From Maridesulfovibrio frigidus DSM 17176 (GTDB taxonomy: Bacteria > Desulfobacterota > Desulfovibrionia > Desulfovibrionales > Desulfovibrionaceae), in the NCBI RefSeq assembly GCF_000711735.1, contig NZ_JONL01000008.1, forward strand, positions 124,001 to 188,000: a stretch of DNA of 64,000 bases. Reading direction: 5' to 3'. Under the pieces are notes generated by a model. That model saw only the letters and a list, made by a program, of their open reading frames with translations. It searched no databases and was not told the DNA's origin. Of the stretch, positions 9,011 to 16,428 are shown piece by piece (position 1 is the stretch's first letter; each line of letters opens with the position of its first letter). A program made the translations under genes and the position numbers.

Positions 9011-10675
9011 TTATGAATATGTCCGGACAACGCCGGGTTTGATCTGGCATTTAACTCTGATATTTCTGCCGACAGTGGTGTCCCCGTTAACCATATTGAA
9101 TGAAGATGATGCCGTAATCAGCGCATTGTCTCCGTCTGCCGCAACTCTCATTTCTCCGAGATGTGCAAGGAGATGATTCATTGCATCTTTTTCGGCCGCT
9201 TCGAGGTCGTAGGTGCGGGGAACATTCTCTCTGTAACCGAGTGAAGGGATAAACATCACTCCGCGCTCGGTGTCGGCGAAAAGTTCTATTTCAGTAGTAG
9301 TTCTGGTCAAAGCTGCACCGATGGCATTTGCAACATCGTAATTTTCAGGGACTTCCGTTGAAAGCCTGAACTTACGGAATATATCCATCTTTATTGCTTT
9401 GGCAGGGCCACCCATTATATAAATTTTTCTGGGTACAATACGTCTGTTTTCCAGTAGTTCGTGGATTGTATAAACGGGCTGTTGGTTGATCTCTTCAACT
9501 AATTCGCGTGTAGAATCGTGAATTTTGTCAATTGCATTCTCAATTGCCTTGTCAGCCAGCTCATCCGGGTTCAAGTCTATTTTGGAAGCGAATGCTGCAA
9601 ATCCTGCTTTGGATTTACCGATATTTCCACAGTCGCAGGAATCTTTCCAGATTAATGCATCGGTAAGTGTTGGAATTTCTCCCCCGAACGCGATGGATGG
9701 ACCTAATCTAGCCGGCCCAACTCGAACGGTTCCTTCCAGAATTGAAATGGCCGAGTCGCCACCAACTCCTATGGAGTGGACTTTCAGAGCGCGAACAAGG
9801 GTTGGATGTGATCCTATATTAATTCCTTCCTGTTCGATAAGCGGAGTTCCGCCCACAAAAATAGCAATATCAGTGGTTGTTCCGCCAATGTCGTAAATGA
9901 TGGAATCATGGGTGATTTTGCATAGTGCAATTATGCCCATTACGGATGCAGCTGGTCCAGAGAAAATGGATTGCACTGGAACTCTTCTTGATAGTGGCAG
10001 AGGCATAGTTCCGCCATCTGCCTTAAGAATATTTACTTTAATATGGCCAAGTCCCATTTCTTCTAGCGTTCCAGAAATAGCGTCTGCGAATTTGTTAAAA
10101 ACCCTCCAGACCGCGCAGTTATAATAAGCTGTTGCTATGCGTCTCGGGAAATTTAAGCGCCCCGTAATTTGATGTCCCAGAGTGATGAAGTCCGCATTGT
10201 CTCCAATTGCAAGCTCCATTTCTTTCTCGTGAGCAGGATTACGGGGTGAGAATTTTGTTATGGCCGCATATACTTGGACTCCTGATTTTCGGCAGGATGA
10301 AATAGCTTCTTCAAGGGATAAGTTGTTGAGCTGCTTAGTTTCAGAACCACGGTGATCAAGTGAACCGGGAATAACGTGAAAGTCTTTGCAGATCATGAAA
10401 GAGTGCGGGTCCAGCCCTGGGCCGGCAGAAACAATAACACCAACATCTTCGAACCGTCCTTCAACAATCGCGTTTGTAGAAAGAGTTGTGCTTAGATTGA
10501 GCTGTTTGATGCGAGATGGGTCAGCCGTTTTAACTATTTCGCTAAGTGCGCTTTTGATGGAGGAAAGCAGATCTTCATGGTTGGTCGCAACCTTGACTTG
10601 AGCTTCAATTCCTTTTGGGCCTAAGGCCACCGCGTCAGTATGAGTTCCGCCTACATCGATTCCAAGAAGGAGCAT
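9011..10675 (-). CDS. Hydantoinase/oxoprolinase-family protein (HyuA-like)
   Basis: This 554-residue protein starts MLLLGIDVGGTHTDAVAL, the phosphate-binding ASKHA-type motif of the HyuA/OplA family. It also has STTLSTNAIVEGR, SGPAASVMG, YDIGGTTTDIAIF and GVGGDSAI, so both ATP-binding lobes are present. Family members use ATP to open cyclic amides such as 5-oxoproline or hydantoins, or carboxylate ketones as in acetone carboxylase. No HyuB partner lies nearby, so it resembles single-subunit 'hydantoinase/oxoprolinase family' proteins of unknown substrate. It is the first gene of a two-gene unit with the deacetylase-like protein, which suggests shared amide chemistry. Confidence 0.85.
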   Translation of the reverse strand: MLLLGIDVGGTHTDAVALGPKGIEAQVKVATNHEDLLSSIKSALSEIVKTADPSRIKQLNLSTTLSTNAIVEGRFEDVGVIVSAGPGLDPHSFMICKDFHVIPGSLDHRGSETKQLNNLSLEEAISSCRKSGVQVYAAITKFSPRNPAHEKEMELAIGDNADFITLGHQITGRLNFPRRIATAYYNCAVWRVFNKFADAISGTLEEMGLGHIKVNILKADGGTMPLPLSRRVPVQSIFSGPAASVMGIIALCKITHDSIIYDIGGTTTDIAIFVGGTPLIEQEGINIGSHPTLVRALKVHSIGVGGDSAISILEGTVRVGPARLGPSIAFGGEIPTLTDALIWKDSCDCGNIGKSKAGFAAFASKIDLNPDELADKAIENAIDKIHDSTRELVEEINQQPVYTIHELLENRRIVPRKIYIMGGPAKAIKMDIFRKFRLSTEVPENYDVANAIGAALTRTTTEIELFADTERGVMFIPSLGYRENVPRTYDLEAAEKDAMNHLLAHLGEMRVAADGDNALITASSSFNMVNGDTTVGRNIRVKCQIKPGVVRTYS

Positions 10676-10968
10676 CAGATAAATCCTTGAAGTGGAAATT
10701 CTCCCATGAATAAGTATGGGAAGTTCAAAATATCAGCCATATCTAAAAATATTTAAACTGAGCTAACCGGAGGTCACTTACTGGAAGGGTAATAGCCGGA
10801 TTCGCGGAGTTTAAATCCTCCGTATAATTAACACTTCAAAAGCTCTGCCGTCCAGATGTTTTACTGTAAACGGTATGAAGCTTCACGTAAGCGGTACACA
10901 GTTTTTAATAAGCAGGCTGAGAATATTTTAAAGGAACCTTTTTGTCGAAATATAGGGCTTTTAAGTTC

Positions 10969-12516
10969 CTAATTTACCTGCTTGTTTATCCCCAATTTTT
11001 TCATTCTTGAGTCGAATGTTGATCTGTTTATTCCTGCGGCGCGGGCTGCCTGACTTACATTCCATTTATATTTTTCGAGAAGTTTCATGACGTATGACGC
11101 TTCCATCTCTTTCCATGTAAAAGTGGTGAGATCCTCCGGCAGTATATTTTCTGATTTTATTCTGCTCGCTCCTGTTTTTTCAGAAAGCGGTATATTGTTT
11201 TGTGCTTTTGCTATGGGAAAGCCAATGTGTCTTGGTAGGTCTGAAAGTAAAATGGTATCGCCTGGAACAAGTGCTTGAAACTGTTTGACTGAGTTTTCCA
11301 GTTCACGGATATTTCCCGGCCATTTGTGGGTTTTCATGGCAATCATTGCTTTAGGATCGAGCTTTTTGGGTAGCATATGACTGTAAGAAGCTTCTCTTGC
11401 TAAAAAATATTCTGTGAGAAGAGGAATGTCTTCTTTGCGTTCATCTAAGCACGGGAGCTTCAGTGGAAGGACGTTTAACCTGTAATATAAGTCTTCTCTG
11501 AAACGCCCTGAGCGCACGTCTTCTTCCAGTTTGCGGTTGGTTGCTGAAATGATGCGAATATTGATTTTTTTAGTTTCAGTTCCGCCAAGTGGTTTAATTT
11601 CACTTTCCTGCAGAACTCGCAGAACTTTTGCTTGAAGGTTTATGTCCATGTCCCCAATTTCATCTAGAAAGACAGTACCTCCGTCAGCGGCTTCAAATAA
11701 TCCTAACTTATTTGTGTTTGCTCCCGTGAAAGCACCTTTTACATAGCCGAAAAGCTCACTTTCAAGAAGATTTTCAGGAATAGCACTGCAGTTCTGGGTT
11801 AAAAAAGGCTTATTGGCACGAGAGCTTTGGGCGTGAATTTCTTCCGCAAAAAGTTCCTTACCCGTGCCTGATTCTCCATAGACAAGGACTGGGTAGTTTG
11901 TGGCTGCATAGTTGCTGACGAGTTTAAGAGCTTTGTTAATAGATGCACTTTTGCCGACAATTGAGGTTTTGCCGCGAATACTGCTGAGAGTCCGACTGAG
12001 CTGTGCATATTTACGCTGTTGCTTTTGGAATTCCAATGAATTGCGAAGGGCAAGAGAGCTTATATCAACCATTTCCTGTAGCATCTTCAGATAATCTGGC
12101 GCTAAATTTAAGTTGTCTCCTGCGGAGCTTGTGTCAATTACTTGAACTGCTCCGTAAACTTCTTTTCCTTTCAGCAAAAGGGGGAAGCATAATATGTGCT
12201 TACTTTTAACTTTAAATTTGTCTTCAAATTGACTGTTGTGCCTGGCATCAGCCCCTGCTTTGGCTGTGGTCATTTTGCCGTTTTTAATAACCCAGCCAAC
12301 AATTGATTTCTTGTTAGGCGAGAGCTTAACTCCCTTAAGTTCTTCGCTTTGGTGGCCCATCGCTTCGACGCACTCGTACATGTTGTTTTTTTCAATCCAA
12401 AGAGATCCACGCTCAACGTTCTGAAGTTTGAGAAGGAGTGCGAGAATGGTTCTCTGTAGTTTTTTAGGGTCAAGTTCTTGCGATAGAGCTTTATAGTCGT
12501 CGATTGATAGTGTCAT
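10969..12516 (-). CDS. Sigma-54-dependent activator with N-terminal GAF domain
   Basis: This 515-residue protein has a GAF sensor domain (about residues 25-165), an AAA+ ATPase domain and a Fis-type helix-turn-helix. Walker A is GESGTGKELFAEEIH, the sigma-54 contact loop GAFTGA is intact, and GGTVFLDEIGDM is Walker B. The C-terminal WNVSQAARAAGINRSTFDSR binds DNA. There is no receiver domain, so it should respond directly to a small ligand or redox signal through GAF. It lies upstream of the hydantoinase/deacetylase pair on the same strand and diverges from a sigma-54 promoter candidate at 12687-12702; either is a plausible target. Confidence 0.93.
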   Translation of the reverse strand: MTLSIDDYKALSQELDPKKLQRTILALLLKLQNVERGSLWIEKNNMYECVEAMGHQSEELKGVKLSPNKKSIVGWVIKNGKMTTAKAGADARHNSQFEDKFKVKSKHILCFPLLLKGKEVYGAVQVIDTSSAGDNLNLAPDYLKMLQEMVDISSLALRNSLEFQKQQRKYAQLSRTLSSIRGKTSIVGKSASINKALKLVSNYAATNYPVLVYGESGTGKELFAEEIHAQSSRANKPFLTQNCSAIPENLLESELFGYVKGAFTGANTNKLGLFEAADGGTVFLDEIGDMDINLQAKVLRVLQESEIKPLGGTETKKINIRIISATNRKLEEDVRSGRFREDLYYRLNVLPLKLPCLDERKEDIPLLTEYFLAREASYSHMLPKKLDPKAMIAMKTHKWPGNIRELENSVKQFQALVPGDTILLSDLPRHIGFPIAKAQNNIPLSEKTGASRIKSENILPEDLTTFTWKEMEASYVMKLLEKYKWNVSQAARAAGINRSTFDSRMKKLGINKQVN

Positions 12517-12686
12517 AATTATCTGCTTTTGAGCTGGGTTATCATTTTTTTATTTGGTCATATTTATGATATATCGTGAAAATGATGAGTGGTCAACGTG
12601 TGGATGTCGGAATTATAATATGTCTAAAGTAGCTGGATGGGCTTAATGTCGCTGTCTGTCAGTGGTTTTAAGTGATTGCGCCGTTT

Positions 12687-12702
12687 TGGCACGAATGGTG
12701 CT
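12687..12702 (+). promoter_or_regulatory. Sigma-54 (RpoN) promoter candidate
   Basis: TGGCACG-AATG-GTGCT matches the -24/-12 consensus TGGCACG-N4-TTGCW with one mismatch (first T of the -12 box). The GG and GC doublets are exactly 12 bases apart. It faces the small gene at 12841, with an expected leader of about 130 bases, next to a divergently transcribed sigma-54 activator. The same variant box precedes amtB. Confidence 0.65.
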
Positions 12703-12733
12703 TTGTTAGGATTAGCTTGTTTGTCAAGTATGG

Positions 12734-12779
12734 ACCGGGGGACCCACTCCACCTCCCCGACCCCTTCGGGTTTCCCGGT
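12734..12779 (+). promoter_or_regulatory. GC-rich hairpin in leader of the 77-residue protein gene
   Basis: ACCGGG (12734-12739) pairs with CCCGGT (12774-12779) and encloses a second small hairpin, ACCCCTTCGGGT. The fold lies between the sigma-54 promoter and the ORF start. It may be a leader structure or part of a terminator-like element; there is no U-tract. Confidence 0.4.
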
Positions 12780-12840
12780 TCACAATTCCTCAAATAAATC
12801 TGGTTAGTATATTTTATAATATTAAGATGGAGAGAGTCTT

Positions 12841-13074
12841 ATGGTTAGTATTAATGGTCTTATAGCTTTTCATAAGCAGGAGATGGTAGAACTTCGTGGT
12901 CAATCTCGGCAGGCAAGGCTGGGCAGAACAATGCAGAATCGTGCATTGAATAAAAAATTTAAAGAATTGCGCTCAAAGATTGCTGCTGAAATGCCTACTC
13001 CCGCAAAAGGTTTTTTCCTTTTTCGTGCTCCTGTTGCTTTTGCCATCACTGTACTTGGGGTGCTCAGCTTTTAG
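12841..13074 (+). CDS. Small hypothetical membrane-anchored protein (77 aa)
   Basis: I do not recognise this family. The first ~55 residues are basic and rich in Gln, Arg and Lys (RQARLGRTMQNRALNKKFKELR). A hydrophobic C-terminal stretch (GFFLFRAPVAFAITVLGVLSF) looks like a single tail anchor. GGAG about 10 bases before ATG 12841 is a weak ribosome site. Support for a real gene comes from the sigma-54 promoter candidate upstream, the absence of any competing frame and the protein-like composition. Function is unknown; a small membrane effector controlled by the neighbouring sigma-54 activator is possible. Confidence 0.6.
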   Translation: MVSINGLIAFHKQEMVELRGQSRQARLGRTMQNRALNKKFKELRSKIAAEMPTPAKGFFLFRAPVAFAITVLGVLSF

Positions 13075-13310
13075 TTGTTCTTTAAGTTCAGTTGATCGAC
13101 CATCCCTTTGGTCGGGTTATTTAAAGAGGCTCGAGGTTATTTTTTTTAGACTAGCAAGTTGATTCTCACAGGATGTAAGTCTTATACTTGCTAATTTTTC
13201 CATAGTTTCGAGTCTTTTTAGGTAACTTTCAAAGTAGTAATCATTTCGCAGTTCAATCCTTTTTTATATCCCCTTTTCCATACCTCATTCTGAATTCCTT
13301 CTTTCGCATC

Positions 13311-14216
13311 TTAACGTGAGTTTTGGCGGAAGGTTTCTGCTGTTTTTCTCAGATTTTCCGCCCAGTTGCCATCCAGAGGGTCCGCGATAAGTACTTTTGC
13401 ATTCACTGACGATGCAATTGTCTGTGCACTCTTTCGTGAAAATTGAGGCTGAATAAATATTGCCGATACCGACTCTTCTCTTGCAAAATCAATAATTTTT
13501 CTCATCTGCTTCGGGCTAGGTTCTTTACCTTCCAATTCAATGGGGATCTGGTTCAATCCATAGGCTCTTGCGAAATATCCCCATGACGGGTGGTAGGTCA
13601 TAAAGCTTATGTGCTTTTTGCTTGTCTTGAAAATTCCAATCAATTCTTTGTCCAGCCTGTCTATTTCTTCTGCAAAACTATAGTAATTGGCTCTGTAGGT
13701 GTCGCCGTTCTTGGGATCGGCATCTATAAGAGAGTCTCTTATCTGCATGCTTATAACTCTGACGAGAGGTGGAGACAGCCATACGTGCGGATCGGCAAGG
13801 AAATTGTCGTTACGTTCTTTTGTGTGCTCAACTTCGTCTTCGTGGTGCTTATCGGTGTCGTGCAGGTGTGTTTGCATGGGATGTCTGACCACTGAATCGG
13901 CAAGGTTTATTACATTTAATTTCGGATTTGCCGCTTCGAATCTTGGCAACCATGCCTGCTCAAACGGAACTCCTATGGCAAAATAAATCTCTGCTTTGCT
14001 CAGCTTCGCCATTTGCCTCGGCTGTGGTTCGTATATGGCAGGGCTGCTTCCTGGTTTTACCATTACATTTACTTCGACCAGATCTCCCCCAATTTTCTTT
14101 ATAAAATATGCTTGTGGAATAATTGATACGGTGACCTGTAGCGGTGCGGCTTGCGATATTGATGCGCAAAGCAGGATTGTTGTCATTAATAGAAATTGTA
14201 GTTTGCGTACGTTCAT
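13311..14216 (-). CDS. Zinc/manganese ABC transporter substrate-binding protein (ZnuA-like)
   Basis: This 301-residue protein has a signal peptide (cleavage near residue 23, ISQAAP) and the cluster 9 metal-binding fold. Metal ligands are visible in DPHVWLSP and MTYHPSWGYFARAYG, with an acidic ligand in ADPLDGNW. A His- and acid-rich loop (HLHDTDKHHEDEVEH) typical of zinc carriers lies between. The usual first ligand, a His in the 'SPHxYEP' position, is Ala here (SSPAIYEPQPRQM). No permease or ATPase gene is adjacent, so this is an orphan binding protein in the window. It would capture Zn or Mn in the periplasm. Confidence 0.85.
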   Translation of the reverse strand: MNVRKLQFLLMTTILLCASISQAAPLQVTVSIIPQAYFIKKIGGDLVEVNVMVKPGSSPAIYEPQPRQMAKLSKAEIYFAIGVPFEQAWLPRFEAANPKLNVINLADSVVRHPMQTHLHDTDKHHEDEVEHTKERNDNFLADPHVWLSPPLVRVISMQIRDSLIDADPKNGDTYRANYYSFAEEIDRLDKELIGIFKTSKKHISFMTYHPSWGYFARAYGLNQIPIELEGKEPSPKQMRKIIDFAREESVSAIFIQPQFSRKSAQTIASSVNAKVLIADPLDGNWAENLRKTAETFRQNSR

Positions 14217-14718
14217 TTTTGAGCTCCATTCGAATGAGATTAGATTTCAATTAGGTTTATAGTTGGAGATCTTTGTCCGCATTGTCAATGTTTTAAGTTT
14301 TATGGGGTGCTTTTCTCGGTGTGCTGGATTTATCTTTTTTGAAGAGAAGCTATATATAATGATACAAATGGGAATTGTTGGGTATTGCTAAAATTGTAAA
14401 ACATACCCTCTTCGTGTGGTTTTGTTTCGTGCATAATTGGCAAATTCCACAGCTTCAGTGGTGGCAAGGGGTTTCCGCGCAATAGGACTCTTTAACTTCT
14501 GAGTTTGGGAGCTGTTAAAATATGTATGTCTTGTGGGTAAGCTCATTTTTATAGCTTTGGTTTGCATCTAGTGTATTGCGGATCGCGAAATAATTGCACT
14601 TCTTTATTACTTTAAAATGTTTATATTCATTTTTGTAGCTAGTTTGTATGTGATTCTAGTGCCAAATATGTATAATTGTCGTTTTTCTTCCTGCAAATTT
14701 GTAGCAATCTACAAATTA

Positions 14719-14734
14719 TGGCACGAAGTGTGCT
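14719..14734 (+). promoter_or_regulatory. Sigma-54 promoter of amtB-glnB-glnD
   Basis: TGGCACG-AAGT-GTGCT fits the -24/-12 consensus with GG and GC 12 bases apart. Transcription would begin about 120 bases before amtB. Sigma-54 with NtrC is the usual nitrogen-starvation control of amtB-PII operons, which strengthens the call. Confidence 0.8.
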
Positions 14735-14768
14735 TGATAGTATATGAAAGTACGCATTTGAGGGGCAG

Positions 14769-14788
14769 TTTTTGCAAAATTGCAAAAA
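14769..14788. promoter_or_regulatory. Perfect 9-bp inverted repeat in the amtB leader
   Basis: TTTTTGCAA (14769-14777) and its exact complement TTGCAAAAA (14780-14788) are separated by AA. The element lies about 25-45 bases past the predicted sigma-54 transcription start. It could be a repressor operator or, as RNA, a 7-bp hairpin with a six-base loop. The regulator is not identified. Confidence 0.45.
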
Positions 14789-14863
14789 AAAGAGTGTTCT
14801 GGCTAGGTCGGAAGACACAAATGTAAAAAATAGTAAAAGTCTTGATGAATGGGAGAATTTAAA

Positions 14864-16066
14864 ATGAATGCAGCGGATACCTCGTTTATACTTATTTGTG
14901 CAGCCCTAGTTATGTTTATGACTCCGGGTCTTGCACTTTTTTATGCTGGCATGGCGCGTAGTAAAAACGTGCTCGGAACTATCATGCAGAGTTTTGTTAT
15001 GCTCGGTCTTGTTTCAATCATTTGGGCAGTAATTGGTTATACGCTGGCCTTTGGAGATGATATTGGCGGCATTATCGGTGGAATGAACTTTTTTGCTCTT
15101 GATGGTGTCGGCATGGATACACTTAACAGTCCTGCTGACAATCTTCCGCACCTACTCTTTATGGTGTTCCAGGGTATGTTTGCTGTAATCACTCCCGCTC
15201 TTATCACTGGAGCTTTTGCTGAACGCATGAAATTTAAATCACTATTAATATTCTCAAGTTTGTGGATAATTGTTGTTTACGCACCAATGTGTCACTGGGT
15301 TTGGGGCGGCGGCTGGATGGGTGAAAGAGGCGCGCTTGACTTTGCTGGTGGCGCGGTTGTTCACATGAGTTCCGGAGCAGCAGCTCTTGCCGCTTGTCTG
15401 GTAATCGGAAAACGCAAAGGATACGGCAAACAGTCTTTTATTCCTCATAACCTGCCTATGACTCTTCTCGGAGCTGGCATACTGTGGTTCGGATGGTTCG
15501 GTTTCAACGCAGGTAGCGCTCTTGCTGCTAACGGTGTTGCCGTAAATGCATTCGTAACAACTCACCTTGCAGCAGCAGCTGGACTTCTCGGATGGCTTCT
15601 TGTTGAAGGTCTTCACGGTGGTAAGCCAACAACTCTTGGTGCAGCATCCGGTGCTGTCGCTGGTCTGGTTGCTATTACTCCTGCGGCTGGTTTTGTAACA
15701 CCTATGGCTGCTATCCTTATTGGTTTCGGTGGTGGGATCATTTGTTACGGCGGGATCTTGCTCAAAGCTAAATTTAAATATGATGACTCACTTGATGTCG
15801 TAGGCATTCACGGTCTCGGTGGAACATGGGGCGCACTTGCTACAGGTCTTTTTGCAAGTGTCGGCGCTGAAGGTCTTTTCTACGGAAATCCTGAACAGCT
15901 TTGGATTCAGCTTGAGTCAGTAATTTGCACATGGGGCTACTGTTTTGTTGTCAGTTGGGTACTTCTTAAAGTAATCGATGCTACGTGTGGATTACGTGTG
16001 ACAGAAGAAGAAGAAGTTGTAGGTCTTGACGTTGCAGAACATAGTGAAGCTGGTTACCAGCTCTAA
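14864..16066 (+). CDS. amtB: Ammonium transporter AmtB
   Basis: This 400-residue membrane protein has about eleven helices and moves ammonium/ammonia into the cell. Family motifs are present: TPGLALFYAGMARSKN, GAFAERMKFKSLL, HMSSGAAALAACLVIGKRKGY, WFGWFGFNAGSA and GIHGLGGTWGALATGLFA, which carries one of the twin pore histidines. There is no clear cleavable signal. An ATG exists at 14849, but GGGAG at 14851-14855 sets the start at 14864. The PII gene begins 23 bases after the stop, the classic amtB-glnB/glnK pairing in which PII plugs the channel when nitrogen is ample. Confidence 0.97.
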   Translation: MNAADTSFILICAALVMFMTPGLALFYAGMARSKNVLGTIMQSFVMLGLVSIIWAVIGYTLAFGDDIGGIIGGMNFFALDGVGMDTLNSPADNLPHLLFMVFQGMFAVITPALITGAFAERMKFKSLLIFSSLWIIVVYAPMCHWVWGGGWMGERGALDFAGGAVVHMSSGAAALAACLVIGKRKGYGKQSFIPHNLPMTLLGAGILWFGWFGFNAGSALAANGVAVNAFVTTHLAAAAGLLGWLLVEGLHGGKPTTLGAASGAVAGLVAITPAAGFVTPMAAILIGFGGGIICYGGILLKAKFKYDDSLDVVGIHGLGGTWGALATGLFASVGAEGLFYGNPEQLWIQLESVICTWGYCFVVSWVLLKVIDATCGLRVTEEEEVVGLDVAEHSEAGYQL

Positions 16067-16077
16067 AAGTTATTTAA

Positions 16078-16427
<350 letters not shown>

Positions 16428-16428
<1 letters not shown>

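Larger units (their letters stand above)
12517..12840. other. Divergent intergenic region with sigma-54 promoter and structured leader
   Basis: This region lies between the divergent activator and the small membrane protein gene. It holds the sigma-54 promoter candidate and a GC-rich hairpin, both listed separately. The 8-bp elements ATCATTTT and AAAATGAT lie far apart in inverted orientation nearer the activator start. No convincing upstream activator site could be defined by eye. Confidence 0.6.
14217..14863. other. Long intergenic region upstream of amtB
   Basis: This ~650-base region separates the ZnuA-like gene from amtB. It contains the sigma-54 promoter at 14719-14734 and the palindrome at 14769-14788. 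The rest is AT-rich, with no convincing ORF, RNA gene or further symmetric element. NtrC-type sites (TGCACC-N5-GGTGCA) were looked for and not found in full; only half-site-like GCAC words occur. Confidence 0.6.

Noticed and set aside
10724-10739. Possible minus-strand sigma-54 box upstream of the hydantoinase-like gene
   Set aside because: Minus-strand reading TGGCTGA-TATT-TTGAA has the right spacing but lacks the invariant C of the -12 box.
13097-13114. CGACCA/TGGTCG hairpin after the 77-residue protein gene
   Set aside because: Only 6 bp and no T-run; termination is not supported.
14617-14826. 69-residue open frame upstream of amtB
   Set aside because: It runs across the sigma-54 promoter and palindrome, has no ribosome site, and its composition (Cys/Phe/Val-rich) does not look like protein.
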